Made by a program: the position numbers and the translations under genes
Shown: in pieces, positions 1-8,347 of the stretch
Layout of the letters: each line of letters opens with the position of its first letter
Position numbering within the stretch: the stretch's first letter is position 1
The notes under the pieces: generated by a model
The model's input: the letters and a program-made list of their open reading frames with translations, nothing else
Database searches by the model: none
What the model was told of the DNA's origin: nothing
Assembly (NCBI RefSeq): GCF_035762905.1
Contig: NZ_DASUCC010000009.1
Location: 1 to 64,000, forward strand
Reading direction: 5' to 3'
DNA length: 64,000 nt
From: DASYTH01 sp035762905
GTDB taxonomy: Bacteria > Actinomycetota > Actinomycetes > Mycobacteriales > Pseudonocardiaceae

Positions 1-661
1 AGGTGGCGGTGCCGGCGCGCAACACCTGCAGCGTCCCGGCCGACAGGTTGCCCCAGATGGTGGGCACGAACCGGTAGAAGCAGCCGTCCGGAGCGTCCTC
101 GGTCAGGTAGACGACCCGGCGCACCGGGTCCGCGGCCGCCGCCTCATGGGTGAACCGCCCCATCGCCGGCCGCTGCACCGCCGCACCCCCGAACGGATCG
201 GTCTCATACACAAACCCCCGGCTGACCTCCTCGCAGGACAGCCACTTGTTCCACGGCATCGCGCCACCGGCACAGTTCTGCCGGGTATTGCCCAGAATCC
301 GGTAAGCGCCGGTGATGTTCCCGCTGCCGTTGAACCGGATCGCACTCGCCCCACCACCGGGATTGATCTCCGAGTTGGACACGTAGATCCAGCCGCTCCC
401 ATCGGCGAACACCGCACCGCCGTCCGGCGCGGCATGCCAGACGTAGCCGGTGCCGCCGACCTGCTGCCCCGACCGGGCCACGATCCGGCTGGTAAACCCG
501 GCCGGCAACTGAATCCCGTTGGCATTGGCCGCCTGTAGCGGACCATACGGGCTCGGGCCGTTCTGCGCCGGAGCCGCCATCGCCGAAGGGGTCAACGTGT
601 TGCCGAACGCGGTGACACCCGCCCCGACCATCGCCGCCCGCAGGAAGTTCCTTCGCCGCAC
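1..661 (-). CDS. PhoX-like (DUF839) secreted phosphatase family protein, 3' end outside window
   Basis: The reverse frame from a GTG at 661 reads a twin-arginine signal (RRRNFLRAA) and then the conserved start of DUF839/PhoX proteins: a glycine-rich strand with LPAGFTSRIVARSG, then YVWHAAPDGGAVF, WIYVSNSE and an N-terminal blade containing MPWNKWLSCEE. About 220 codons are present; the family usually has 400-650 residues, so the C-terminal half lies beyond the window. The GTG at 661 is chosen because GGAGG sits six bases upstream; an in-frame GTG at 676 is possible. PhoX-type enzymes are Tat-exported calcium/iron phosphatases, but many DUF839 members are uncharacterised, so phosphatase activity is an inference. 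The nearby PhoD gene makes a phosphate-scavenging context plausible. Confidence 0.8.
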   Translation of the reverse strand, partial: MRRRNFLRAAMVGAGVTAFGNTLTPSAMAAPAQNGPSPYGPLQAANANGIQLPAGFTSRIVARSGQQVGGTGYVWHAAPDGGAVFADGSGWIYVSNSEINPGGGASAIRFNGSGNITGAYRILGNTRQNCAGGAMPWNKWLSCEEVSRGFVYETDPFGGAAVQRPAMGRFTHEAAAADPVRRVVYLTEDAPDGCFYRFVPTIWGNLSAGTLQVLRAGTAT

Positions 662-752
662 CTCGCACCTCCGCACCGTGTCACCCGCCAACGCACAGTA
701 CGCACCACAAGCCGCACCCACGCATCGCCAAGGTGAACACCCGGCGAGGTGC

Positions 753-1229
753 TCAGGTCAACTGAACCCGACCGGGGAGGCCGATCGCATGCTCGATGCG
801 CAGCCGCATGCTGGGATGGATGGGCAGGCCGTCGAGTTCGCCGGGGTCGATCCAGGCCACGTCGATCATCTCGTCGCGGTCCGGTCGAGGTTGGCCAGCC
901 ACCGGGATCGCATGCAGACACACGGCGAATGGCTGGCGCACCTCGCCGGTCGAGTACACCATCACGTGCGCCGGATCGGTGTAGATGCCGGACAGGCCGG
1001 TCACCGTGACCAGGACGCCGGTCTCCTCGGCGACCTCGCGGACCACCGCGTTGACGGCGGACTCACCGGGTTCCACGCTGCCGCCCGGCAGCTCCCAGTT
1101 GCGGGTGTCGGCCCGCTGGGCCAGCAGAATTCGCGCGGCCGGATCGCGAGCCGCGGCGAAAGCGGCGGGACGCACCGAATTCGCCGGTGGGGCGGCGGCA
1201 TCGTAGTAATACTCGGCCTTCCGAACCAT
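753..1229 (-). CDS. NUDIX hydrolase
   Basis: A 158-residue protein with a complete Nudix box: GSVEPGE, seven residues, then REVAEETGV, matching G-x5-E-x7-REUxEExGU at about residues 50-72. Nudix enzymes hydrolyse nucleoside diphosphates linked to another group, using the box glutamates to bind magnesium. The substrate cannot be read from the sequence. The N-terminal segment MVRKAEYYYD with proline/alanine-rich residues is typical of small actinobacterial members. The gene stands alone between PhoX-like and PhoD-like genes on the same strand; a short inverted repeat (GTCAC, five bases, GTGAC) lies about 20 bases upstream and could be a regulator site. Confidence 0.9.
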   Translation of the reverse strand: MVRKAEYYYDAAAPPANSVRPAAFAAARDPAARILLAQRADTRNWELPGGSVEPGESAVNAVVREVAEETGVLVTVTGLSGIYTDPAHVMVYSTGEVRQPFAVCLHAIPVAGQPRPDRDEMIDVAWIDPGELDGLPIHPSMRLRIEHAIGLPGRVQLT

Positions 1230-1326
1230 GACTCCAGTGTGCCCAAACCGTCACGCACTGTGACGAAGTGCAAGGGTACTTTTCGTGAATTCGAACCGCA
1301 CCGCTCAACTTCTGGAAACTGTCGGG

Positions 1327-2874
1327 TCAGGTCTGGTGCAGGGTGGGGTCGCGGTCGGCGACGGTGAAGCTGGCGGCGGTCGAGGAGGGAGCGTCCGGGG
1401 TGCGGACGGCGGGCAGGATCTGGAAATCGGCGCGGAGTTCTGTCGGGGTGAACCGGGTTCGGACATAGCCGCGACGGTTCTTGTAGAACTTGATGTGCGG
1501 GTTCTCCGTGCGCACGGTGGGGTTGGTGCCCTCGTCGCCGTCGCCGCCGCTGGTGATCGAGGTGGCCACCAGTTCGACGCCGACGCCGGGCGAGTCGGGC
1601 TGATCCGGGTTGGCCTTGAGGTCGGCGGCATAGTGGCGGTGCACGTCGCCGGTGAGCACCACGCCGTTGCGGGTGCCGCCCAGCATCGCCGCGACCCGGT
1701 CCCGGCTGGCCCGGTAGCCGTCCCAGGCGTCCATGCTGAAACCCTGGTCGACCCCGGCCCGCAAGTCGCGTTGGGCGAAGAACACCTGCTGGCCCAACAC
1801 ATCCCAGCGAGCCCGGGATCGGGCCAGACCGTCGGCCAGCCACCGTTCCTGCTCGGCACCGGTGATCGTGCGGGCCGGGTCGAGCCGTTCGGCGCAGTTG
1901 ACCCGGGTTCCGTCACCGCAGGCCTGATCGTCGCGGTACTGGCGGGTGTCGAGCATGTGGAAGGTGGCCAGCCCACCCCAGGCGAACCGGCGGTACAGCC
2001 GCATGTCGATCCCCCGCGGCCGGGCGCTCGACCGCAGCGGCATGTTCTCGTAGTAGGCCTGGAAAGCAGCGGCCCTCCGGTCGGAGAAGCCGGGGTCGGG
2101 CTGCTCAGGAACCTCGTCGGCCCAGTTGTTCTCGGTCTCGTGGTCGTCCCAGACCACCAGCCACGGCGCGGTGGCGTGCGCCAACTGCAGATCCGGGTCG
2201 GTCTTGTACTGGGCATGCCGCTGCCGATAGCCCGCCAACGTGCGGGTCTCCGGCCCGGCCACCACCCGCACATCGGCGGCCTTGGTCTCGTACTCGTACT
2301 GGTAGTCACCCAGATGCAGCACCAGGTCTGGGTGCTCCTCGGCCAGCCGCCGGTAAGCGGTGAAGAACCCCTCCCCGAAGTGCGAGCACGACGCGAAGCA
2401 CATGGTCAACCCGGACCCGAAGGTGCCGTGCGCCGGTGCGGTCCTGGTGCGCCCCACCGGAGACAGGTGCCCCCGCACGCGGAACCGGTAGAAATACTCC
2501 CGGCCCGGCCGCAACCCCCCGGCCTCGACGTGCACGCTGTGCGCCAAGCGCGGATCGGCAAGCGCTACGCCGGAGCGCACCACCCGGGTGAACCGCTCGT
2601 TCTCCGAAACCTGCCACAGCACCGGAAACGCCCGGCTCGGCATACCCCCGAGGCCGTCGTCATTGAGCGGGGCGGGCGCCAGCCGGGTCCACAGCACCAC
2701 ACTGTCCGGCAACGGATCCCCCGAGGCCACACCGAGCGTGAACGGATCGGTCAGCGGCCGGACCGCCGGGGCCGCACCGGCCAGTGGCGTGCCCAGCGCG
2801 GTCAACCCGACCGCGGCCGTCCCGCCGAGCAGGACGTTCCGGCGGGCTATCGCGCTGGCCGAGGAACTGACCAC
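1327..2874 (-). CDS. phoD: PhoD-family alkaline phosphatase, Tat-exported
   Basis: The 515-residue product starts with a twin-arginine signal (ARRNVLLGG, then a hydrophobic run and a cleavage-like AGA). The mature part carries PhoD landmarks: FTLGVASGDP, VVLWTRLAP, ASCSHFGEGFF, HLGDYQYEYE, WDDHETENNW and LTGDVHRHYAAD, which hold the metal-binding Asp, Asn and His residues. PhoD enzymes are calcium/iron phosphodiesterase/monoesterases outside the membrane. I place the start at the GTG at 2874, six bases after GGGAGG; reading upstream to 2976 would put 34 non-signal residues before the Tat motif. Regulation by phosphate limitation is usual for the family but I did not identify a PHO box. Confidence 0.93.
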   Translation of the reverse strand: MVSSSASAIARRNVLLGGTAAVGLTALGTPLAGAAPAVRPLTDPFTLGVASGDPLPDSVVLWTRLAPAPLNDDGLGGMPSRAFPVLWQVSENERFTRVVRSGVALADPRLAHSVHVEAGGLRPGREYFYRFRVRGHLSPVGRTRTAPAHGTFGSGLTMCFASCSHFGEGFFTAYRRLAEEHPDLVLHLGDYQYEYETKAADVRVVAGPETRTLAGYRQRHAQYKTDPDLQLAHATAPWLVVWDDHETENNWADEVPEQPDPGFSDRRAAAFQAYYENMPLRSSARPRGIDMRLYRRFAWGGLATFHMLDTRQYRDDQACGDGTRVNCAERLDPARTITGAEQERWLADGLARSRARWDVLGQQVFFAQRDLRAGVDQGFSMDAWDGYRASRDRVAAMLGGTRNGVVLTGDVHRHYAADLKANPDQPDSPGVGVELVATSITSGGDGDEGTNPTVRTENPHIKFYKNRRGYVRTRFTPTELRADFQILPAVRTPDAPSSTAASFTVADRDPTLHQT

Positions 2875-3176
2875 AGATGCCTCCCGGTTCGCGGTTACCA
2901 GGCCCACCGTGGCGGCACCAGGTATACGGCAGGTCACCGCGCAGTGAGCCGACGGTGACACCACGAGGAAGGTCACGGTTCAGCCGACCTGGGAACCAGG
3001 GCAGCCGGTCCTCGGTCCCCGCCGAGCGTGGCGTTAATGTCAGCGCCGTGTTCCATGACGCGGGCGCGATGTTCCATCCCGCCGGCACCGTCACTCGTTC
3101 GTCTACATAGGACCCCATGAAGCGCGGTTGGTCCCGTCGCCGGCCGACGCTCCCGAATCCACGAGGAGTGATCAGC
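2875..3176. other. Intergenic region between divergent PhoD and flavoprotein genes
   Basis: This 302-base gap must hold the two divergent promoters, but I could not pick convincing -10/-35 boxes. Most of its right half is explained by a broken VOC-family fragment (see 3016-3110). The ribosome site of the flavoprotein gene (AGGAG at about 3164) closes it. Confidence 0.6.
3016..3110 (+). pseudogene. Fragment of a VOC-family (glyoxalase-like) gene
   Basis: One frame reads PAERGVNVSAVFHDAGAMFH followed by PAGT. It matches, nearly residue for residue, the segment DRGVAVSEVFHDAGGVFH-HAGT of the intact VOC protein encoded at 9435-9878. No start codon, no N-terminal half and no downstream YSSFVSFSDPDGN-type segment are present; the frame stops at 3110. 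This looks like the middle piece of a third VOC gene left by deletion. Only about 25 residues support it. Confidence 0.6.
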
Positions 3177-4559
3177 ATGCCCGAGCGTGACTTCGATGCC
3201 ATCGTCATCGGCGGTGGCGCACCCGGCGAGCACACCGCCGCCGCGATCGCCGCGGGCGGTCTGCGGGTCGCCATCGTCGAGCGGGAACTGCTCGGCGGCG
3301 AATGCTCCTATTGGGCCTGCATCCCATCCAAGACGCTGCTGCGCCCCGGCGAGGCGCTCGCGGCCGCCCGCGAGGTACCGGGTGCCCGCGAGGCGGTCAC
3401 CGGATCAGTCGACGCGTCCGCCGCCTTGGCGTGGCGGGACTTCATGGTCTCCTCCTACAGCGACACCGGCCAGCAGACATGGGCCCGCGACGCGGGTATC
3501 GAGGTGCTACGGGGTGCCGGGCGACTGGCCGGCCCGCACACTGTCGCGGTCGGGGAGACGACCTACACCGCCGAGCACATCGTGCTGGCTACCGGCGCGG
3601 ACCCGATCATCCCGCCGGTGCCCGGACTGCGCGAGCTTCCCGGAGTGTGGACCAACCGCGAGGCCACCGGCGTCACCGAGATCCCGCGACGGCTGCTCAT
3701 CCTCGGCGCCGGACCGGTCGGGGTCGAGATGTCCCAGGTGTTCACCCGCTTCGGCGCCTCGGTCACGCTCGTCGGCGCCGCCGATCGAGTGCTGCCGCGC
3801 GAACCACGGACCCTCGGTGCGGCACTCGGCGAGGCGCTGCGCGCCGACGGCATCGAGCTGCACCTCGGCCAGCAGGTCATCGCGGCCGGGCTCGACGGCG
3901 ACGACTACCGGCTCGACCTCGCCGACGGCACCCGGCTGCACGGCGACCGCCTGCTGGTCGCCACCGGCCGGCGGCCCCGGGTCACCGGGATCGGGTTGGA
4001 CACCGTGGGCATCGAGGCAAATCCGCGCGGCATACCGGTCGACGAGCGCATGTCCGCCGGCGAGGGTCTGTGGGCGGTCGGTGATGTCACCGGCCAGTGG
4101 AACCTGACCCACGTCGGCGAATACCACGGCCGCGTGGTCGCCGCCAACATCCTCGGCACCCCCCGCACCATCAACTACGACGCCGTCCCGCGCGTGGTGT
4201 TCACCGACCCGCAAGCCGCCGCCGTCGGCGCCGCCGACGGGCCGTTCACCGCGACCGTCCCGCTTGCCGGCGTCGCCCGCACGGCGACCTACACCCGCGC
4301 CTACGACACCCGGTCCGATTTCCTCACCGTCGTCTCCGATGGCGACCGGCTCACCGGCGCCTACGCGGTGGGCCCCGAGGCCGGCGAATGGCTGCAGCAG
4401 GCCACCGTCGCCATCCGCGCCCGCATCCCCCTGCCCGTCCTGCTCGATGTCATCCAACCATTTCCCACCTTCTCCGAAGCATTCCTGCACGCCCTGCGCG
4501 ACCTCGACACCCACATCCAGGCCGGCTCACCACCCCGGCGCGCCACCTCAATGGCCTGA
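3177..4559 (+). CDS. FAD/NAD(P)-dependent disulfide oxidoreductase (dihydrolipoamide dehydrogenase-like)
   Basis: A 460-residue flavoprotein of the pyridine nucleotide-disulfide oxidoreductase class I fold. An FAD-binding GGGAPGEHTAAAIA-type Rossmann motif opens the protein; the redox disulfide is Cys43-Cys48 in GGECSYWACIPSK; a second dinucleotide motif is LILGAGPVGVEMSQ; and the second FAD segment is GLWAVGDVTG. The usual C-terminal HxHPT(x)SE catalytic His-Glu pair of lipoamide/mercuric/glutathione reductases is replaced by IQPFPTFSE, so the acid-base histidine is missing. The true substrate is therefore unclear, and a quinone or small disulfide reductase is possible. The ATG at 3177 follows AGGAG by eight bases; an in-frame ATG at 3117 has no such site. 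Confidence 0.88.
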   Translation: MPERDFDAIVIGGGAPGEHTAAAIAAGGLRVAIVERELLGGECSYWACIPSKTLLRPGEALAAAREVPGAREAVTGSVDASAALAWRDFMVSSYSDTGQQTWARDAGIEVLRGAGRLAGPHTVAVGETTYTAEHIVLATGADPIIPPVPGLRELPGVWTNREATGVTEIPRRLLILGAGPVGVEMSQVFTRFGASVTLVGAADRVLPREPRTLGAALGEALRADGIELHLGQQVIAAGLDGDDYRLDLADGTRLHGDRLLVATGRRPRVTGIGLDTVGIEANPRGIPVDERMSAGEGLWAVGDVTGQWNLTHVGEYHGRVVAANILGTPRTINYDAVPRVVFTDPQAAAVGAADGPFTATVPLAGVARTATYTRAYDTRSDFLTVVSDGDRLTGAYAVGPEAGEWLQQATVAIRARIPLPVLLDVIQPFPTFSEAFLHALRDLDTHIQAGSPPRRATSMA

Positions 4560-4617
4560 GGTCGTTCCGGAACGCCCAGCGCCGCGTCTGACTGATGGCG
4601 GAGTACCGGCGGCTCGA

Positions 4618-6123
4618 CTACTTGCGGAACCAGGCGCGGGCCTTCTTCGTGGTCGTTGGGCGCCAGGTGGGCCACAGGTCGTGTTCGGCGCGATGGGCGG
4701 CGGCCTCTTCGTGGCCGTGCAGCAGACCGAAGGTGAAGCCGTTCTCGCCGGCCAGATGGGCCCGCACGCCCAGTTCTCTTAAGACCGGCCGGGCCATCAC
4801 GCTGTCCTGGAACTCGCCGAGTACCTTGGTCAGCTTCTTGGCGTGGCGGCGGGTGCGCCAGGCGGGCTTGCCGATCGTGGGTGCCACCGCCTCGACGGCA
4901 TAACGGAAGCGCTTGGCGGCCTTGCGCATCGAGTGGGTGGCGGTGTCCCGGTCGGGACCGGGTGGCAGGACACGGATCCGCTCGGCCCGGCGGGCCACGG
5001 TGCGGTATGCCCGGCGGATGTGCCGGGGCAGTTCCTTGGTGGCCGGCTTGCCGGCGGCGGGGGTGAACGGCGGGTCGGCGAGCAGTTCATCGACCGCGGT
5101 CAGCAGCCGCAGGTACCGCTCGCCGCGCAGGGTGCGCAGCACCTTGCGCCCGGCGTCCGCTTCGGCCCGGCCGAAATATTTGGTCAGCCGCGCGACGACC
5201 GGCCCGATCAGCAGCTCGGGCGGCAGCGACCCGGCGGCCCGGCGGAATCGCTCCTCCTGCACTTCGAGGTCGCGCGCGGGAGCCAGCCGGCGGCCCAGCC
5301 AGCGCAGCTCGGCTTCCACCTCGCGGGTGCGGTCCTGGTCGATGATCTTTCCGAACACCCGCAGCGCGCTGCGCAGCTTGCGGGCGGCCACCCGGAGCTG
5401 GTGCACGGCGTCGCCCGTCCCCTTGCGGACCAGCAGGTCGTTGCGGGCGAGCACGTCGGCCTGCGCGCGCAGGTAGTGCCGGACCACCTCGCCCGCGGTC
5501 GCCGGGTGATCGGCCTGATCCGGCCCCAGGTCCAGCACCCGCAGCAGCTTCGAACTGGACTTCGACCGGCGGATCCCGGCCTTGCCCAGCCGCCGCTCGG
5601 CGTGGTCGAGCAGGCCGGTTCCGGCCTCGCCGGCCAGCTCGATCTCGACCTCCCGCCAGGTGTCGAGGGAGGCCGGGCGGCCGGTCGAGCGGGCGGTCAC
5701 CAGGTCGTCGGTGACCTCGGCGAGCACCCCATTCGGACCGAGCAGCTGCCGCCGGTCCCGCCGGGTGGACAGCCGGGCCACCGGGACCAGCCGGGCGCCC
5801 CGGGTGTAGCCGGTGACCAGGTCGGCCAGTTCGGCCGGCGGCTCGTCGCTGTCCCCGAGCGGAAGCCGCGTCTCGTCCCGGGTGTCCCGGCCGGCCGGAA
5901 CCTTCAGATGCCAGCCCGCGTCCGCACCGCCGGTACGCCGGCGCAAGGTCAGGCCGGCCCGGGCCAGCCGCAGATCGTCGGTGTCGTAGTAGACCGCGTT
6001 CAGGTCCTCGGTGCTGGGGTCGGAGGTGGCGACCACGCCGGGCAGCCCGTCCAGCACCGGTAGCTTCGCGTCCGGCCCGAGCTCGTACTTGCGTTCGGTC
6101 TCGGTGTGGGTGGTTGCCTTCAT
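4618..6123 (-). CDS. CYTH-CHAD domain protein
   Basis: A 501-residue protein with an N-terminal CYTH domain (residues about 1-200; signature ETERKYEL, then VYYDTDDLRLARAGLTLRRR and DTWREVEIEL) followed by a CHAD domain (about 225-490) rich in conserved His and basic residues (AVHQLRVAARKLRSALRVFG, MRKAAKRFRYAVEA). CYTH domains bind triphosphate groups in a tunnel and hydrolyse or cyclise them; CHAD is a histidine-rich helical domain that binds inorganic polyphosphate. Together they suggest a polyphosphate-linked triphosphatase in the cytoplasm. The gene is convergent with the flavoprotein and divergent from the VOC gene at 6303. Confidence 0.92.
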   Translation of the reverse strand: MKATTHTETERKYELGPDAKLPVLDGLPGVVATSDPSTEDLNAVYYDTDDLRLARAGLTLRRRTGGADAGWHLKVPAGRDTRDETRLPLGDSDEPPAELADLVTGYTRGARLVPVARLSTRRDRRQLLGPNGVLAEVTDDLVTARSTGRPASLDTWREVEIELAGEAGTGLLDHAERRLGKAGIRRSKSSSKLLRVLDLGPDQADHPATAGEVVRHYLRAQADVLARNDLLVRKGTGDAVHQLRVAARKLRSALRVFGKIIDQDRTREVEAELRWLGRRLAPARDLEVQEERFRRAAGSLPPELLIGPVVARLTKYFGRAEADAGRKVLRTLRGERYLRLLTAVDELLADPPFTPAAGKPATKELPRHIRRAYRTVARRAERIRVLPPGPDRDTATHSMRKAAKRFRYAVEAVAPTIGKPAWRTRRHAKKLTKVLGEFQDSVMARPVLRELGVRAHLAGENGFTFGLLHGHEEAAAHRAEHDLWPTWRPTTTKKARAWFRK

Positions 6124-6171
6124 CCTTCCCGGCTACCCGAACCGAGCGCTTCGGCAAACCTGTCGGTGCGA

Positions 6172-6206
6172 GGACACCCCTGGCGGATCCCGGGCCAGGG
6201 TGTTCC
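6172..6206 (+). promoter_or_regulatory. Imperfect palindrome upstream of VOC gene, shared with second VOC gene
   Basis: Left arm GGACACCCCTGG (6172-6183) and right arm CCAGGGTGTTCC (6195-6206) enclose CGGATCCCGGG. It ends 97 bases before the VOC start at 6303. A close copy in the same orientation relative to its gene lies upstream of the other VOC gene (9965-10000). A shared operator or RNA hairpin is inferred. Confidence 0.6.
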
Positions 6207-6302
6207 ACGGGCGCGAGTGACCCCGGCGAGCGCGCACAGTTGCGCTGTCCGACAAAGGGGGAAGAAGCCGGAGACCACCACAACATCCCGAGGAGATCCG
6301 TC

Positions 6303-6989
6303 ATGAACATCGCGCAGAACAGCACCACGATCGAGACCAAGGCATCCAACACCGCAGGGATCCCCATGCGGTTGGAGGTCACCACGTTGCCGGTCGCCGA
6401 CGTCGACCGGGCCAAGGCGTTCTATGCAAACCTTGGGTGGCGGCTGGACATCGACTTCCAGCCCGACGCGAACACGCGTGCGGTGCAGTTCACTCCGCCG
6501 GGCTCACCGACGTCGATCCAGTTCGGCTCCGGCCGCACCACCACGACCCCCGGTTCACTGGATGGCCTGCTGCTGGTCGTGGCCGACATCGTCGCCGCCC
6601 GCGACGACCTGATCAGCCGCGGCGTCGACGTCGGTGAGATCTGGCATCTCGAACCCGGCACCGGCCAGGTGCCAGGGCTCGACCCGCAGCGCCGCTCCTA
6701 CCTCAGCCGGGCCGACTTCACCGATCCCGACGGCAACGGCTGGCAGCTGCAGGAAATCACCCAACGGCTCCCCGGCCGGGTGACGAGTGACGTCGCCGGC
6801 CTAGCCGAGCTGCTGCACGAAACCGCCGAACACCACGGCGCCTTCGAAGCGGTTGCCCCTCCCCATGACTGGTGGGACTGGTACGCCGCCTACCTCGACG
6901 CCCGCCAGACCGGCGCCACCCCCGACGACGCCTCGACAGCTGCCGACCGCTACATGGCCGACATCAAGCACATCATGGCGCCGGGCTGA
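6303..6989 (+). CDS. VOC family protein with C-terminal extension
   Basis: The 228-residue product has a vicinal-oxygen-chelate fold near residues 21-155 (RLEVTTLPVADVDRAKAFYA, FTPPGSPTSIQFG, LLVVADIVAARDDLISRGVD, FTDPDGNGWQLQEIT). This is the glyoxalase/bleomycin-resistance/dioxygenase superfamily; the reaction is not readable. A 60-residue tail (HHGAFEAVAPPHDWWDWYAA...) is also seen on some actinobacterial members of unknown role. The ATG at 6303 follows GAGGAG. It resembles the protein at 9435-9878 over the VOC domain, and both share an upstream palindrome, which suggests common regulation. A strong terminator follows. Confidence 0.88.
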   Translation: MNIAQNSTTIETKASNTAGIPMRLEVTTLPVADVDRAKAFYANLGWRLDIDFQPDANTRAVQFTPPGSPTSIQFGSGRTTTTPGSLDGLLLVVADIVAARDDLISRGVDVGEIWHLEPGTGQVPGLDPQRRSYLSRADFTDPDGNGWQLQEITQRLPGRVTSDVAGLAELLHETAEHHGAFEAVAPPHDWWDWYAAYLDARQTGATPDDASTAADRYMADIKHIMAPG

Positions 6990-7004
6990 TCGAACCGGCG
7001 CGTC

Positions 7005-7039
7005 CCAGTAGACCCACCAGCACCTGGTGGGTCTACTGG
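7005..7039 (+). terminator. Strong rho-independent-like hairpin after VOC gene
   Basis: A perfect 16-base-pair inverted repeat, CCAGTAGACCCACCAG (7005-7020) and CTGGTGGGTCTACTGG (7024-7039), with a three-base loop, begins 15 bases after the VOC stop. No T-run follows, as is common in high-GC actinobacteria. It also overlaps the end of the broken gene on the other strand and could act in both directions. Confidence 0.85.
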
Positions 7040-8039
7040 CGTGTCGATTCGACGAGCGACCGGTGATGTTCGGTGCCGCATGCGGGCCCGGGTGTCGCGC
7101 CCCGCGCAGTAAGCGACCGTCGATGTCGGATCCGCGCGGTGTCACCAGGCGACCGGTTCCGGCCTGGTGGCAGCGCGCGCCGGGCCATCCGCGCCAGGAT
7201 TGTGGGGCGGGGAACCAGGGTCGCCGGTCCCCCGCGGGCCAGGCATAGCACGGCACGTCGTCGGCCAGCAGATCGCGCACCCCGGGCAGGCCGAGCTCGG
7301 CGGCCGACCAGTCGTAGACCTGCCGCAGCCGGGGCTGGATCACCCCGACGTCGAGCAGCCGGCCCACCTGGTGCTCGCGCGCCACATGCCGCTCGATGTC
7401 CTCTCCGAGAGGGTAGGTGTTGGGCAGGATCCGGGATATCGACAGGAAGATCCCGGTCATCCGCACACGCGGATCGCCCAGCGCGGGCGCGACGGGTGCG
7501 AGCCAGCCCAGGGAAAGCCGCGGCGCGACACCAGCGCATGCGCGTAGAGCACCCGCATCAGCATCAGGTCGAGGAAGAACCGCTCGGTGCGGCTCTCCCG
7601 CTCGGCGAGATCGCGATGCTCCAGATAGGCCGTTACGATGCTGACGTTGTGCGCCCGATACCAGTTGCGCGCCGTGGGTTCGCGGACGAACGCCAGCGAC
7701 GCCGCCGCGCTTTCCGTGGCGCCGGTCGGGTCGTAGCCGGCGGCCAGGGCACGCGCCTCCCAGCCGTCGCGCAGCAGCCGCTCGTTGACCGCCCGCCACC
7801 ACGGGCTACCTGACTTCGGACCGTGCGGCGGGTGGAGTAGCCCGCGCCGCAGCTGCCAGCTCACGAACGCGACCGCGGCGCGGCGGTAGGGCAGATGCCG
7901 CATCGGCTCGCCCGGGTAATCCGGTGTAGAGCCGGCACATCAGCTCCAGCCGAGCGTCCGGATCGTCGCGCACCCGGCTCACCCGATCCAGCGCGAATTG
8001 CGCCGCCGTCACCACCGCGCCATTCTCCCCAATCCTCAA
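7033..8039 (-). pseudogene. Frameshifted gene of unknown function (about 300 residues)
   Basis: Three reading frames must be joined to obtain one protein-like sequence. Frame one (from about 8039) reads AAQFALDRVSRVRDDPD...ELMCRLYTG; near 7925 it shifts into YPGEPMRHLPYRRAAVAFVS...WWRAVNERLLRDG...TARNWYRAHNVSIVTAYLEH...LMRVLYAHALV; near 7530 it shifts into PRLSLGWLAPVAPALGDP...GIFLSISRILPNTYPLGEDI...VYDWSAAELGLPG. A third shift near 7205 (APTILARMARRAL) is likely and leads to a stop at 7033. The joined product looks like a cytosolic family I have seen only as hypothetical proteins in actinobacteria. Either the gene has decayed or the sequence has several single-base errors at GC-rich runs. 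Confidence 0.72.
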
Positions 8040-8132
8040 GGCACGGGCCGGATCGGACGAAACCCAACGAGACCCGACAGGTGAGGTGGGAATGGACAGC
8101 TATGCGTCGTGATCGTGGGCGGGGTCGGCCGG

Positions 8133-8347
8133 GTGCGTGCTGGCCGCTCAGCTGTCTTCCATCCGGCCGTCAGCTGCCGGATTGGAACCGACCCGAAGCG
8201 GTGGTCGATCTCGAGCTGCGGGTGCACGGCCTCGGCGGGTTGCGTGTCGCCGACACGTCGGTCATTCCCACCATCGTGTCCGGGAACACCAACGCCACCG
8301 CTGACGCCATCGCCGAGCGGGCCGCCACCCTGATCAGCCGGTCATGA
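8133..8347 (+). pseudogene. C-terminal remnant of a GMC oxidoreductase gene
   Basis: The frame ending near 8195 reads SAVFHPAVSCRIGTDP and the next frame continues EAVVDLELRVHGLGGLRVAD followed by TSVIPTIVSGNTNATADAI to a TGA at 8345. This is the end of GMC flavoproteins (glucose-methanol-choline family): HP-x-G/S-C-R-x-G motif, AVVD-x-LRVHG, GLRVADTSVIP and SGNTNA. A one-base frameshift near 8195 breaks it and the first 450 or so residues are absent. The last six bases overlap the end of the alcohol dehydrogenase gene on the other strand. Confidence 0.82.
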
